DNA of 64,000 bases, taken from NCBI GenBank assembly GCA_047967505.1, contig CM106540.1. One strand, 5' to 3'. The notes under the pieces are model-generated. The model did no database searches and had not been told where the DNA came from. It saw nothing but the letters and a program-made list of their open reading frames with translations. Below are positions 52,048-62,388 of this stretch, in pieces. Position 1 is the stretch's first letter. Each line of letters opens with the position of its first letter. The DNA is from Dipteris shenzhenensis. Taxonomy: Eukaryota; Polypodiophyta; Polypodiopsida; Gleicheniales. The translations under genes and the position numbers were made by a program.

Positions 52048-53203
52048 GTCCTCCCCACCCATGATAAAACATGTCCTCAAATTTCAGAGAGTGATAAAAT
52101 CCGGTTGAAGAAAATAGAAGGACATCATCAACACTGCTGTAGTACCTCCCTGGAACAAATCAGCATCAAGGAGAGAGACGATTGATTCATCTCCGAGTAA
52201 AATGAAGATAATATGGCATCCCTAATCACTACATCAGTTAATTAAGCGGGGGTTCTTCTCCACAATAGACAATGACTTCAAGAAGATTCAAAGGCTGAAG
52301 TAGCCCAGCTCATCTGAGATTCAGGCCTCCGTGTTGCTAACAAGGAATCCAACTCTGCACACAGCTGTAGATCTCCTTCCATACTCCCTTGCAATAAGAA
52401 CTCTGCTTAACTCTCTCAGAGGTCTAATGACCCTGTATGACCTGCCAAAAAGTGAAGAATTTAACTCCTGCAGTACCGAAGACGTGAATACTGTGGTTTC
52501 AACAAGATATATCCTGTAATGGTACCATGTCAGTCCATTATGGAGCTTATAGTTTGGACGGTTTAGGCAGTTAGGGTCCTCCAAGTCTTGGAACAATGTG
52601 GCAGCTTCAGGATCCAACAATTACTCCTCTTGAATTCAATGAATCCAATCTTTATAAATCTCTGAGAAAGATACAAGACCCCATTTGGGAAAGCGAATCA
52701 GTGACTACATTCTCCTTCCCCACTCTTTAGTCGATGGCAAATATCATAGTTTTGCATAATCTCAAGCCATCTTTTCTGTTTGGGAGATAAAGTGGGCTGA
52801 GAGGGGAAGTGTTTGAGAGTTCCGTGACCTCTTTTGACTCGAAAGTGACCAATATAGTCATGCCTTCTTGATTGCATGTATGATTGCTAGCATTTCTTGG
52901 AAATATATGGTAGCTCAGTTTTTTATCATCTAGCTTGTGACTTCCTATCAACCTCTTTTAGAAAGAGGTGACACTAGCCCCAATCTATCTGGGTGATAGT
53001 TGCAAGGTTCTTCGCTGGAAGTACTTCATTGATGGCTACAAGGCAAGTTACTTTGGGATCTTATGCTTCCTTATCAAGCGACCCCAAGATATCCTAACGG
53101 AGGATGGAAGCCCGAGTGGAAGGGCATGGCCCAACCATGGTCGGAGTCCATTCTAGACCAGCATCAGTTTCATTGGTGAAGGCCTTAGCCATATGATTGA
53201 ACA
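52048..53203 (-). pseudogene. Gypsy RNase H and integrase N-terminus remnant
   Basis: Minus-strand pieces: KAFTNETDAG (RNase H start, near 53180), GTLKHFPSQPTLSPKQKRWL and EIMQNYDI (near 52790), KENVVTDSLS (near 52700), then the integrase zinc region in 52620-52321 with YKLHNGLTWYHYRIYLVETT and LRELSRV. A GLLQPL segment follows near 52270 before sequence leading to the polypurine tract; the catalytic core is deleted. Many stops are present. Confidence 0.65.
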
Positions 53204-53599
53204 GTAGGTTTTTTGAGAAGAGGAGGTGTGCGCTGATTGCACGTCGCTGGTGGTCTACGTTGCCTTCTGCGCTGATTGTGAGAGAGATCTTTGCTTGCTT
53301 GAGGCGCACGTACAAAGCTTGCTCCCCCTTCGCTCGAATTCTGTCGTTGGAATTTGAAGAGCTACTAATCGCTTGTTCTTGAGGTGAACGAGAATTTGAG
53401 AAGCAGATGCCAAAGGATTGCCCAAGAGACTGCTCCTACATTGAGGAGAGGTTGTTGCGTACGTGAAGACAACGCTGATAGGGAAGTTGCCCATGTGTGT
53501 GGACAAGGAAGGGTGAAGACTTGTTCGACTGAAGTATGGAGGATCTTGGATGATCTGCAGGAGTTGTGGCGCATTCCTATCGCTTGTGGTACCACAGAT

Positions 53600-54027
53600 T
53601 GTCACGATCTGTGACGTATTCCTTTCTCTTTCTAGACTTATGGATGGTTTAATGAATGGACACTTGTGGAAGGGTATGACCTTTCGACGGGACACTTGCC
53701 CTTTCGACGGGACACTTCCTAATGAGGCATAACCCTTCACAAGAGACATTCTAATGAAGAGACATTCCTATTGTAATGTACCCTCTCATCAAGGGTCACC
53801 CCCTTCACAAGGGGTACACACCTCTTCATGCACACACCCTTTGGAGTACACACCTTTTCATGTGTGACTCTTCACTCTCTATATAAGAGAGGCCCAATTG
53901 TATGGATGACATCACATCCACCCTACAGACATTCAAGCAATACAATTATTCCTTGTTCTCTGCTATCTCAGTCTCCTTTCTGTTCCTTAGCACATTTCTA
54001 AATATAGTAAATCTAGGATTTCTTACA
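53600..54027 (+). mobile_element. Solo LTR, 428 bp, TSD CAGAT
   Basis: Starts TGTCACGATCTG and ends TTTCTTACA, flanked by CAGAT at 53595-53599 and 54028-54032. The other LTR copy has the empty site at 61964-61968. A TATATAA box lies at 53880-53886. Orientation is from the TATA box. A cttcacaag-type motif recurs inside, as in the array at 7.5-7.9 kb. Confidence 0.92.
53880..53886 (+). promoter_or_regulatory. TATA box of 428-bp solo LTR
   Basis: TATATAA in the middle of the solo LTR; it also supports the plus orientation. Confidence 0.5.
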
Positions 54028-54488
54028 CAGATGTGCATTGTCCCATCTGACTATGTCTTGTTCATCGTGTCACTTGTGCCATCTCAATTGAGAGTCTTCC
54101 TGGTATCTTTGTGCTTGTTTGTGGCCTGTTGAGGTATCATCTCAAGTCATAGTGGTCCACGTACATGCTCTGGCATTGTGCATTTGCTCTATTTCTATTG
54201 GAGCCCATATTGCTAGTTTGATCCCATAGTAGTCCCGACCTTATCTACAGAACTAATTGAATTATGGTGATTGCTAGTGATTGTTTTTTTCTCCTTTTGC
54301 TTTCATGAACGTTACTCCTGACTGTCTGAGGCATGACCACGCATGCTGAATTGGTAAACATTTCCATGGATGAAAAAGAGTTGCTTCACACCCGTCCTGT
54401 CTTCAGTTGCATAGGCTCTTCACTAGGTTCCCTACCACTTTTCTTTCATCATCTGTTTTGGCGATCTTACTGGTGACCCCTGTGTGTC

Positions 54489-54710
54489 TTGAATTGGGAT
54501 GTGTGTACCCATAACAAGGACGCCCAAAAGTGTGGAGAACAGTATCTGATGACGAAGCCTCGCATGCAGATGATTATTTGCGAGAAATGTAAAAGGTGTG
54601 GTCACTGGAGCAAAGATTGCATTGATTACCAAGTTCATGTGATTCGTCTTCGAGCTATAATCCAAAGAGTCCTAAAAAAAGCTGTTCATAAGAAAAAGAT
54701 GCAGAGTTAG
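54489..54710 (+). pseudogene. CCHC zinc-knuckle fragment before gag
   Basis: The frame contains CEKCKRCGHWSKDC, a perfect C-x2-C-x4-H-x4-C zinc knuckle, then a basic tail to the stop at 54708. It lies before the gag capsid region, which has its own knuckle at about 56855. Tat/Ogre-type elements can carry an extra upstream ORF. Whether this is such an ORF or an unrelated shard is unclear. Confidence 0.45.
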
Positions 54711-54789
54711 ATGCAAGCTTGGCAATGAAGGATGGAGATTCTGTGAGGGACTACTGTGTACAAGAGATAAGCAAGAACCGGAAGGTATG

Positions 54790-55575
54790 GCTCATGAATT
54801 TCCCCGCTTCTATGGGTTGCCACATGAGGATCCTGAAAAGTTTATTGAAAATCTGGAGTTTACAGCTCTGATCAAAGATAGGAATGCACCAGCAGTGTTA
54901 CTCAGACATTGACCTTTTGTCTAGTAGGAGAGTCTCGTGTTTGGCTGCAAGAATTTATAGCTGGTTTACATACTGAAGACGGGGCACTAAGGGCTCTGAA
55001 TTATGCCGAGGTGAGGACTGCCTTTGTGGCACAGTTTGCATGCAACCAAGATTCTAATAAAATGTAGAGGGAGTTGTGTAGTTTGCAGCAGCATCCTAAC
55101 CAGAGTGTGGACGAGTATCTGAGTAGATTTACTGTGTTGTGGAATAAGTGGCAAACAGCCTTGCTGCCAGAGGTTCCACCCCGAGTGATCAAGAAGGATC
55201 GTTTTGTCTCAGGATTGAAGCCCGAATTAAAGATAAAGAAAGAGTGCAAGGAGTTGCCCACTTGTGAGGATGCTGTGAGGAAGGCCAAGGAAAAGGAGAG
55301 AAAACAAAGGAGGCTGGTTGAGTTAAGTAATGAAATGCCTGTGGTGCAGCCTAGACCTCAAGTCACCTTTGCTATGAAGGATGATCCATCTAAGGCAGAG
55401 CCTACAAAAAAGGAATCCTTCAAAGAAGAACTCCAAGAGATGCCAGAGCTTATGAAAAACCTCAATCTCAACTTGATGAGTGGTAGAGGATGGGGAAGAA
55501 CCTCCAATGGAAGAGGAGCAGGAGGGGGCTGCCTCCTCTTGGTGCTCCATACCCTTCGCAAGCAGGCCATGGACG
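54790..55575 (+). pseudogene. Tat-like gag, first part
   Basis: EFPRFYGLPHEDPEKFIENL, then after stops SRVWLQEFIAGLH and, in the 55074-55604 frame, LCSLQQHPNQSVDEYLSRFT, DRFVSGLKPELKIKKECKEL and CEDAVRKAKEKERKQRR, the retrotransposon Gag capsid pattern. It is cut at 55575 by the solo LTR. Stops lie at about 54912 and 55065. Confidence 0.75.
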
Positions 55576-56824
55576 TGTTGGAAAGGTCACCTCCCCATCT
55601 GTAAGCCCCCAAATGAGGTGAGCGTGGGGGAGGGAGACCTAGGGCAGGATGTGCCCAAAGAGAGATTACCTGGATGTGTGGATCTTGGACAGATCTGGAG
55701 CATTCATGGTTGGTGGGGTATCCCAAGGATGAAAGGCTGCATCAGGAGCAGCTCATGTGCAGGAAGATGGCGGGGACACAGTGTCTTGGATCAGGCCTGG
55801 CATGAGGCACTCAGTGGACTGCAGCAGGACCCTTTGGAAGGCGCGATGACATCAGCAATGTATGGAACTGTACAGTAGAAGGGCCTGGCAGAGGCGCTTG
55901 CATGACGGGGTCCTTGGCAAAGTATATGGGCAGGTCTATGGCCTGCAAGCAGGGCTGGCAGGTGGCAGGACAGCAGCAGCAGCAAAGGGGCTGGACCCTA
56001 CATGGAACAAAGGGCTAGCAAAGGGCCCTAAATAGGGCTGGATAGGCAGCCAACCAGCCAACCAACTGGTCGGTTGGTTAGGGCTGCTACAGACCAGCCA
56101 GTCGGCCCATTTAGGGCTGGCTGGTCGGTTGGTTCAAGGGGGCCTTGAGCCCTATAAAAGGAGAGGCTTGTGGCCTCATTTCATATCCAACATCCAGCAG
56201 CAAAAGCAGGAGCAGACAGGAGCAGACAGGAGCCACTCCCTTGGGCCTCATCTTGGAGGTAAAGGAGAGTTAAAGGAGTGCTGCAGACTGAGTCCCCTAA
56301 GGGCTGGGACCTTGGCTGTCTTCTAGGGCAGCAAGGTGTTGTGATCATCATACCCTCTGGAGGAGCCATTCACAAGCAGGTTGGAGCAGTGGAACAGGGA
56401 CCTATGTGCTGCAGACAAAGCTTGGCAGGGGCTGCCCACCTAGGCTGATTCACAGGCAGTAAGGTGGAGAAGAACACACTAGACGGAAAGTCTACAGACG
56501 CTCGAGGTGGAGCACGCGGGCTCGAGTCTAGAGATAGCCAGCAGATTGGAGAAGGACCTTGTGGTTAGATCAGAGGACCACACCATTGGTGGGACTCTCG
56601 ATCTATCTCTCTTGTATTGTGTCCATAGTTTTGGACGGAAATATATATTTTGGTGGTTTCTCTATCTGGCCAGTTCATTGTCTATTGATGAGTCTGCACA
56701 TCTATTGAATGCACATTAGTAAAGAAGTTTGTAATTCCACACCCCACACCGCACACTGTGTGAGCTCCTGGGCATTACTATAAGTCTTCCGCTGTGCGTA
56801 CCCTCTGTTGGGTCATTTCTAACA
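55576..56824 (+). mobile_element. Solo LTR, 1249 bp, TSD GGACG
   Basis: Starts TGTTGGAAAGGTC and ends TTTCTAACA, flanked by GGACG at 55571-55575 and 56825-56829. Removing it with one GGACG makes the gag frame continuous into the zinc knuckle. A CTATAAAAG box lies at 56152-56160. Its start resembles the copia LTR of 34726-39755 (TGTTAGAAA..; shared GAGCCCCC/AAGCCCCC), and both are GGTCGG-rich, so it is likely a related copia family. Confidence 0.93.
56152..56160 (+). promoter_or_regulatory. TATA box of 1249-bp solo LTR
   Basis: CTATAAAAG, preceded by repeated ggtcggttggtt motifs. Confidence 0.6.
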
Positions 56825-57265
56825 GGACGTGGGAGTTATGTGCCTAATGTACAGTGTTACAATTGTGGAGAATGGGGGCATTACAGTACTCATTGTGACA
56901 AGCCTCCTCAGGTGGGTGGAGAAATGTGTTCTTTGCCGGCTGGATTAAATAACCGGGCTAATGATCATAGTGTGGAGGTGAAGGACGCAGGCCAGCAAAG
57001 TAGTAGTGGAGACGTGAAGGCTACAGCTGAGGAAAAAGGCAAAGGGAACGTGGTGAGCCTACTTGGGTTAGAAGAGGATGAGGTGACAGCCATGCCATTG
57101 GGGAAAAGAGACCATGAAGATGAAGCAAGCACAAGTACAAAGAAAGAAGAACCTACTGAAGAGGGGGTTACTTACCATAAGAAGAGGATTAGACCGGTCA
57201 AGAAGCCTAGAAGAAAATTCAAGACTCTAGACTATCCGATTGGGAAGGAGCAAGGAGAATTATGA
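56825..57265 (+). pseudogene. Tat-like gag, second part with zinc knuckle
   Basis: Resumes after the solo LTR with VQCYNCGEWGHYSTHC, a standard C-x2-C-x4-H-x4-C knuckle, then an acidic and basic linker (EVTAMPLGKRDHEDEAST, KKRIRPVKKPRRKFKTLDYP) leading toward protease. It ends at a stop at 57263. Confidence 0.75.
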
Positions 57266-57335
57266 TTTGGTAGAGGATCTTTCCAAGCGAAAGCCCAACA
57301 TCACATTTGGTCAGATGATCAGCCTATGTCCCTAG

Positions 57336-57713
57336 TTGAAGAAAGAATGGAGAAGAGCAATAAACCCTGGTAAGTGGAGCCCTCAGAAGGAAACAATCAA
57401 ACTAATGTCAGTTTCTAAGCTTCCAGATATCTTGCCTTCAGTAGAACCCTGGCACAAAGGAGTAGAACTTGGTGAGGCTTATGTCACACAGTCATGTGTG
57501 GAGAAATTGGACCTAAAGATTTCATCCCCTTCAAGGTTCCGCATCCGAATGGCGAATCATGCTAGGGTTAAGACCCTGGGAATTGTGGCTGGAATGGAGA
57601 TTGAAGCATTCAAGGTCCACAGCAAGGTAGATTGCCATGTCATGCCGGCTGGTCTGGGAGCTTACCCTCTCATTTTGGGAAGACCTTGGTTACAGAAGGT
57701 GGGAGCGATATAG
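57336..57713 (+). pseudogene. Tat-like protease
   Basis: Contains PSRFRIRMANHARVKTLGIV, VDCHVMPAGLGAYPLILGRP and WLQKVGAI, the aspartic protease C-terminal half of gypsy elements. The catalytic D-[ST]-G is not visible where expected (VELGEAYVTQSCVEKL instead), so the active site is lost or out of frame. A stop follows at 57711. Confidence 0.6.
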
Positions 57714-58221
57714 AATTGAGGAAACGGAGTGATCACAGTACATAGTTCTATGGGACAGAGGATGCGGTTTGATATGGTTAGTCACGCTGAAGTTTCTAAT
57801 CCTGAAAAAGAGGCAAAGGAGGAGAGTGAAAGTGATACTTGTAGTGAAGAGGCGAGCAGCCTTACTTCAAACAGTGATGATGCTATGTAGCCTTTATAGG
57901 AAGGATGGAAAATCTGCAAGTGGATCTCACAACTGAACTCAATGAACAGGAAGAGGATAGAAGTGAGGTAATGGAGAGATTCATGCAGCCCAGGGACGCT
58001 CATGAGCCTATACAAGAACTGGTTCAGCATACAATAAACCCAGATCTTACACCTGGAGAGAAAGAAGAATATTGTAGGATGTTGCAGAAGTACCCCAACT
58101 TGTTCATCACCTCGAATGAAGAAATTAGGGGATTCCAGGGGAAGCCACTAAGAACTAAGTTAAAAGAGACTGCTAAGCCAGTATGTCAGAAGATGAGGGG
58201 AATCGAGATTAAGCCCAAAAC

Positions 58222-59126
58222 AAACAGAAGTGTTGAGAGCAAAGATAGTGGAGTTATTGAGAGCTGATATTATAATGCCAGTGATGCATTCGGATTGGGC
58301 CAGCCCAGTGTTGAGAGCAAAGATAGTGGAGTTGTTGAGAGCTGATATTATAATGCCAGTGACGCATTCGGATTGGGCCAGCCCTATGGTGATTGTTCCA
58401 AAAAAAAAAGGGAAACGGAGAGTATGTGTGGACTATAAGCCCTTGAATGCTGCTACCAAGAGTAATCACTATCCTCTGCCACATATGGATGACATATTAG
58501 ACGGGGTAGCCGGCCATGAGATGTATAGTCTTTGTGATGGTTACTCGGGTTACTTCCAGATTGCTAAAGAGCCAGAAGATCGACTGAAAACCATCTTCAT
58601 CACTCCGTGGGGGTGCTTCCATTACAAGCGGATGCCCTTTGATCTCAAGAATGCCCCGGCTCACTATCAAGAGAATTCTAATGAGGTACTAGCTCCTTAT
58701 TTGGATAATTTTTGCGATGTATTTATTGATGATATTTGTGTGTACAGTAATCGCAAGGAGCATTTGCAAAAGCTAGATGTTGTATTTGAAAGGGTGGATG
58801 CAAGTGGCGGACAGCTGAATCCAATTAAGTGTCGTTCGGCAAGAAGTAGTATCAAGGTTTTGGGGCATACTGTTTCTGAAAATGGAATTGCACCTGACCC
58901 AAATAAAGTAAAGGCATTGATGATGTTGTCTACTCCTTCAAACGCCAAGCAATTGCATACTTTCATTCAAAAAGTGAAATATCTTGCAAGGTTTATTCAC
59001 ATGCTGTACCAGGTGTTATTTCCACTCCAGCAAATGGTTAAGCATGAGCCATTGAAATGGACTTGTGAATGCGAAGAGGTATTTGAAGCTGTGAAAGAGA
59101 TATGCTTGGTCACATTTCTAGTGTGA
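58222..59126 (+). CDS. Tat-like reverse transcriptase (open, with duplication)
   Basis: A 298-residue open frame. After a duplicated segment (see the repeat entry), MVIVPKKKGKRRVCVDYKPL, LCDGYSGYFQIAKEPEDRLK, KRMPFDLKNAPAHYQ and the catalytic VFIDDICVYSNRKEHL are in one frame, followed by LGHTVSENGIAPDPNKVKAL. Both catalytic Asp of FIDD are present. The duplication precedes the fingers and could disturb folding. It runs into RNase H in an overlapping frame at 59102. Confidence 0.85.
58230..58385 (+). repeat. 78-bp in-frame tandem duplication in RT
   Basis: Units at 58230-58307 and 58308-58385 (gtgttgagagcaaagatagt start) differ at two or three bases. Each codes for 26 residues ending MHSDWASP or THSDWASP. 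Confidence 0.95.
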
Positions 59127-59572
59127 AGGCTCCTGATTTCAAGCAGACATTTTATGTGAACCCTTTAGTGGGTCCTGATGCCATAGGAGCAATACTCTTG
59201 CAACAAGGTAAAATCTCGAGGTACATGAGGCCTGTGTACTACGCTCGTAGGGTGAAAAGTGAAGCTGAAAGGGGATATACAGCAGCTCAGTTGGTGTTGG
59301 CCAGCTTGGTATATGCTTGTCGGAGGTTCCCACCATCTCAAACTTTTGTAGTCTTGACCAATTGTACCTTGCTTCCGCAGTTGTTGAGCAATACTAATCT
59401 CTCGAGATGTAGGATTAGGAGGATAACTGAATTGCGAGAGTATTCATTCACCTTCCTGGTAGAAGAATCTACAAGAGCATCATTGGCTGATCTGCTCACG
59501 TACAAAGAGGGTCCCATATTGGTGAAAGAAGTGGAAGAACGCACAGCAAAGATGGAGGACCAAGTTTTGTAA
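59102..59572 (+). CDS. Gypsy-type RNase H of Tat-like element
   Basis: KQTFYVNPLVGPDAIGAILL (the usual D of TDAS is N here), RPVYYARRVKSEAERGYTAA, LASLVYACRRFPPSQTFVVL and the connection RITELREYSFTFLVEESTRA, SLADLLTY. A degenerate but open RNase H. It overlaps the RT frame by 25 nt in another frame, so a shift is needed. Confidence 0.75.
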   Translation: MLGHISSVKAPDFKQTFYVNPLVGPDAIGAILLQQGKISRYMRPVYYARRVKSEAERGYTAAQLVLASLVYACRRFPPSQTFVVLTNCTLLPQLLSNTNLSRCRIRRITELREYSFTFLVEESTRASLADLLTYKEGPILVKEVEERTAKMEDQVL

Positions 59573-59584
59573 AATGCATTTGTC

Positions 59585-59956
59585 TTGCATTTTGATGGCT
59601 CTTTCAAAAAGAGTTTAAACAAAGCAACCAGAGGAATTGTAGTGCATGATTTAGAGGGGAAGGAGGTTCAAAGGGCATGCATTCAGCTCAAGGCAGGCAG
59701 CAATAATGAAGCTGAATATGCAGCTTTGTATGAAGGCCTCCAAGTATGTGCTAACCTGGGAATTAGGAGATTGATAATCAAAGGTGATGCTTTGCTGGTT
59801 GTAAAACAGATTTTAGGTGTTTGGAAAACAAAACATGTCCATCTCAGGAACTGGGTGAGTATCATCAAGAAAAGATTGGGACAGCTTGAAGCCTGGACTC
59901 TACAGCACGTGGATAGAAGTCAGAATTCTGCTGCTCATGATGCCCCCAGGGAATGA
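59585..59956 (+). CDS. Second, archaeal-type RNase H (Tat lineage)
   Basis: HFDGSFKKSLNKATRGIVVH (catalytic Asp), GSNNEAEYAALYEGLQVCAN (catalytic Glu in NNEAEY), LIIKGDALLVVKQILGVW (catalytic Asp in KGDA) and LQHVDRSQNSAAHDAPRE near the end (catalytic Asp of N..AD at HD). This is the plant/archaeal RNase H (RVT_3) pattern, found after the gypsy RNase H in Tat-lineage elements. It is open across 123 residues with the active-site residues in place. Confidence 0.85.
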   Translation: MHFDGSFKKSLNKATRGIVVHDLEGKEVQRACIQLKAGSNNEAEYAALYEGLQVCANLGIRRLIIKGDALLVVKQILGVWKTKHVHLRNWVSIIKKRLGQLEAWTLQHVDRSQNSAAHDAPRE

Positions 59957-60049
59957 CAGAAGCACATGTGAAGGCTGCAAGAATACAAGAGCCTCTTTAC
60001 AGAGGTAGGGAATTCCTGGCAAAAGAAGAATGATTTCTACTGTCCGGAA

Positions 60050-60835
60050 AAGTTCCTGATGAGATACCCAAGCAAAAAAGATACAGATTTGTGAAAGCCT
60101 GTCAACCTTATGTCATGATTGGTGATGTTCTGTACATGAAGGGAGCTGATTTGATTCTCATTCAAAGATCTTGCATATATTAGAAGCCAATCATGAAGGT
60201 ATATGAGGAGGCCATTTTGCCTTTAAGATCATATTGAGGAAGATTCTGACAAAGGCGTATTTATATGGGAAAGATGATAAGAACCCATGAGAAAAGTTGG
60301 GACCTCACTGTACCATGGTGTTTGTGGGCATATCGTGTCGCTGTAAAACAAGGTACACAGTTTTCTCCTTTTCATTTGGTGTATGGCAAAGAAGCTCTCT
60401 TGCCAATTGGAGTGGAGATTCCAACCCTTCAATTTTTTATGAAGATGAAAAAGGAGCCAAATTCAGCATATGCAAATAGGTTATTATGTTTGCAGGAAGC
60501 ACAATTGGACCGGTTGAAGGCTATGGATCATTATGTTGCTGCTCAAGAAGCAAATCAAGGAGGGTCAATCTGAAGTGCAAAGATAAGTATATCAGAGAAG
60601 GGGATCTAGTTCTGAGATATGACAGTAAGTTGGATTTCACTTTCAAGACACGGTTTGTGACTAAGTGGGAAGAACCGTATCAGGTAGTGAAGAAGTACCC
60701 AAATGAATCTTATCAACCGGCTGATTTGGACGGGATGTTGCATAAGAATAGAGTCAATGGGCTGAGGTTGAAGAAATATGTGATTAAGATCATGCAAGTA
60801 AACACATGTGGCCCTCTTGTGATGTAGGAAGGCGG
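60050..60835 (+). pseudogene. Integrase remnant of Tat-like element
   Basis: An N-terminal part (YVMIGDVLYMKGADLILIQR) with stops at about 60180-60240 jumps near 60268 to the C-terminal segment VPWCLWAYRVAVKQGTQFSP, FHLVYGKEALLPIGVEIPTL and IREGDLVLRYDSKLDF. The catalytic core with the DDE residues is deleted. The C-terminal barrel (VTKWEEPYQVVKKYPNESYQ) is in yet another frame. Confidence 0.8.
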
Positions 60836-60838
60836 GAC

Positions 60839-62388
60839 TGAAGACCTCATGGATGAGGACGTCTCTGAAGACCTCAAAACTATATTTGACTGCAAGACAT
60901 GAATGTCTGCAGCTTGGGGTTGTGCAAAACATGATAAGACAAAAAAAATAAAATACTAGCAACTATGAACAATGTAGGGAGACACATAGGTGCACATAGT
61001 TAGCTAGTGATGATTTTTTTAATGGCCCCAAAGACATCTTTTCCCAAAAAAAGATGATATGATGTAAATGTTTGACTATGAAATAAAATGTTTGTAGGAA
61101 CTTCCTATGGGAAGTGATGAAAACGCAATATGGATGCACTCCAGAGCAATGTACCCATGTGTGACGGGGTCGGTGCTTGAATGTCAAATGTAAAAGTTAT
61201 TTTTACGTGCGATAAATGATCTTCTGTGCATGGAATGTTGTCATGTCAATATCTGTGTTATATCCAATGTGGTGAATGTGTGGACCCCAATTGTGTGAGC
61301 AATGGTCTTGGTGCAATGTTTTTGGAGGCAAGGTAGAAGAGTGGTAAAAGGAGGCAATGGCATGGAAAATTAACGTGGAGAGGTCGCTTGCATGAGGAAG
61401 CTACAACTTTACGTGGAGCCAATGCTACAATACGTTGGGACGTTGGCTCATTACGTGGGTGGCATGAAGGATTTTCCAAAAGGAGTTGACACTGCGTTAT
61501 AGAGGAGGAGTGCAGATTGTAGAGAAGGGGAGAGAGGCTTTCCAGAAAGCAAGAGAGAAGGTGACGACTCTGGGTTTTTTGAGAAGAGAAGGAGGTGTGC
61601 GCTGATTGCACGTCGCTAGTGGTCTACGCTGCCTTCTGCGTTGATTGTGAGAGAGAGCATTGCTTGCTTGAGGCGCACGTACAAAGCTTGCCCCTCCTTC
61701 GCTGGAATTCTGTTGTTGGAATATGAAGAGCTGCTGATCACTTGTTCTTGAGGTGAACGAGAATTTGAGGAGCAGATGCCAAAGGATTGCGCAGGAGACT
61801 GCTCATACATTGAGGAGAGATTGCTGCGTACGTGAAGACAATGCTGATAGGGAAGCTGCCCATGCGTGTGGACAAGGAAGGGTGAAGACCTGTTCGACTG
61901 AAGTCTGGAGGATCTTGGATGATCTGCAGGAGTTGTGGCTAATTCCTATCGCTCACGATACCACAGATGTGTATTGTCCCGTCTAACTGTGTCTTGTTCA
62001 TCGTGTCACTTGTGCCATCTCGGTTGAGAGTCTTCTTGGTGTCTTTGTGCTTGTTTGTGGCCTCTTGAGGTTATTATCTCAAGTCATAGTAGTCTGGGTA
62101 CATGCTCTGGCGTTGTGTATTTGCTCTATTTCTTTTGGAGCCCATATTGCTAGTCTGATCCCACAGGTAATCCCGACCTTATCTATAGAATTAATTGAAT
62201 TATGGTGATTGCTGGCTGTTGATTTTTCTCCTTTTGCTTTCACGAACGTTACTCCTCACTATTGAGGCATGACCATGCATGCTGAATTGGTAAACATTTC
62301 CATGGAATGAAAAAGAGTTGCTTCACACCCATCCTGTCTTCAGTTGCATAGGCTCTTCACTAGGTTCCCTACCACTTTTCTTTCATCA
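60839..62388 (+). mobile_element. 3' LTR of Tat-like element, about 1550 bp
   Basis: Preceded by a purine-rich gtaggaaggcgggac, begins TGAAGACCTC, ends TTTCATCA. The last 814 bp match 53204-54451 (without the solo LTR). The start is inferred from the purine tract, since the 5' LTR lacks this part. Confidence 0.7.

Larger units (their letters stand above)
53204..54451 (+). mobile_element. 5' LTR of Tat-like element (truncated, with insertion)
   Basis: Matches 61575-62388 from ggttttttgagaagag to ctttcatca, apart from the solo LTR at 53600-54027. The first 736 bp or so of the LTR are missing; a minus-strand gypsy remnant abuts at 53203. A TTTTGGCGATCTTACTGGTG segment shortly after the end may be the primer site, but the tRNA is not clear. 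Confidence 0.8.
53204..62388 (+). mobile_element. Tat-like Ty3/gypsy with dual RNase H
   Basis: 5' LTR (truncated), gag, protease, RT, RNase H, a second archaeal-type RNase H, integrase remnant, polypurine tract and 3' LTR on the plus strand. The two LTRs share 53204-54451 and 61575-62388 at high identity. Two solo LTRs are nested in it. The element is inactive: stops in gag and pol, an RT duplication and an integrase core deletion. Confidence 0.85.
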
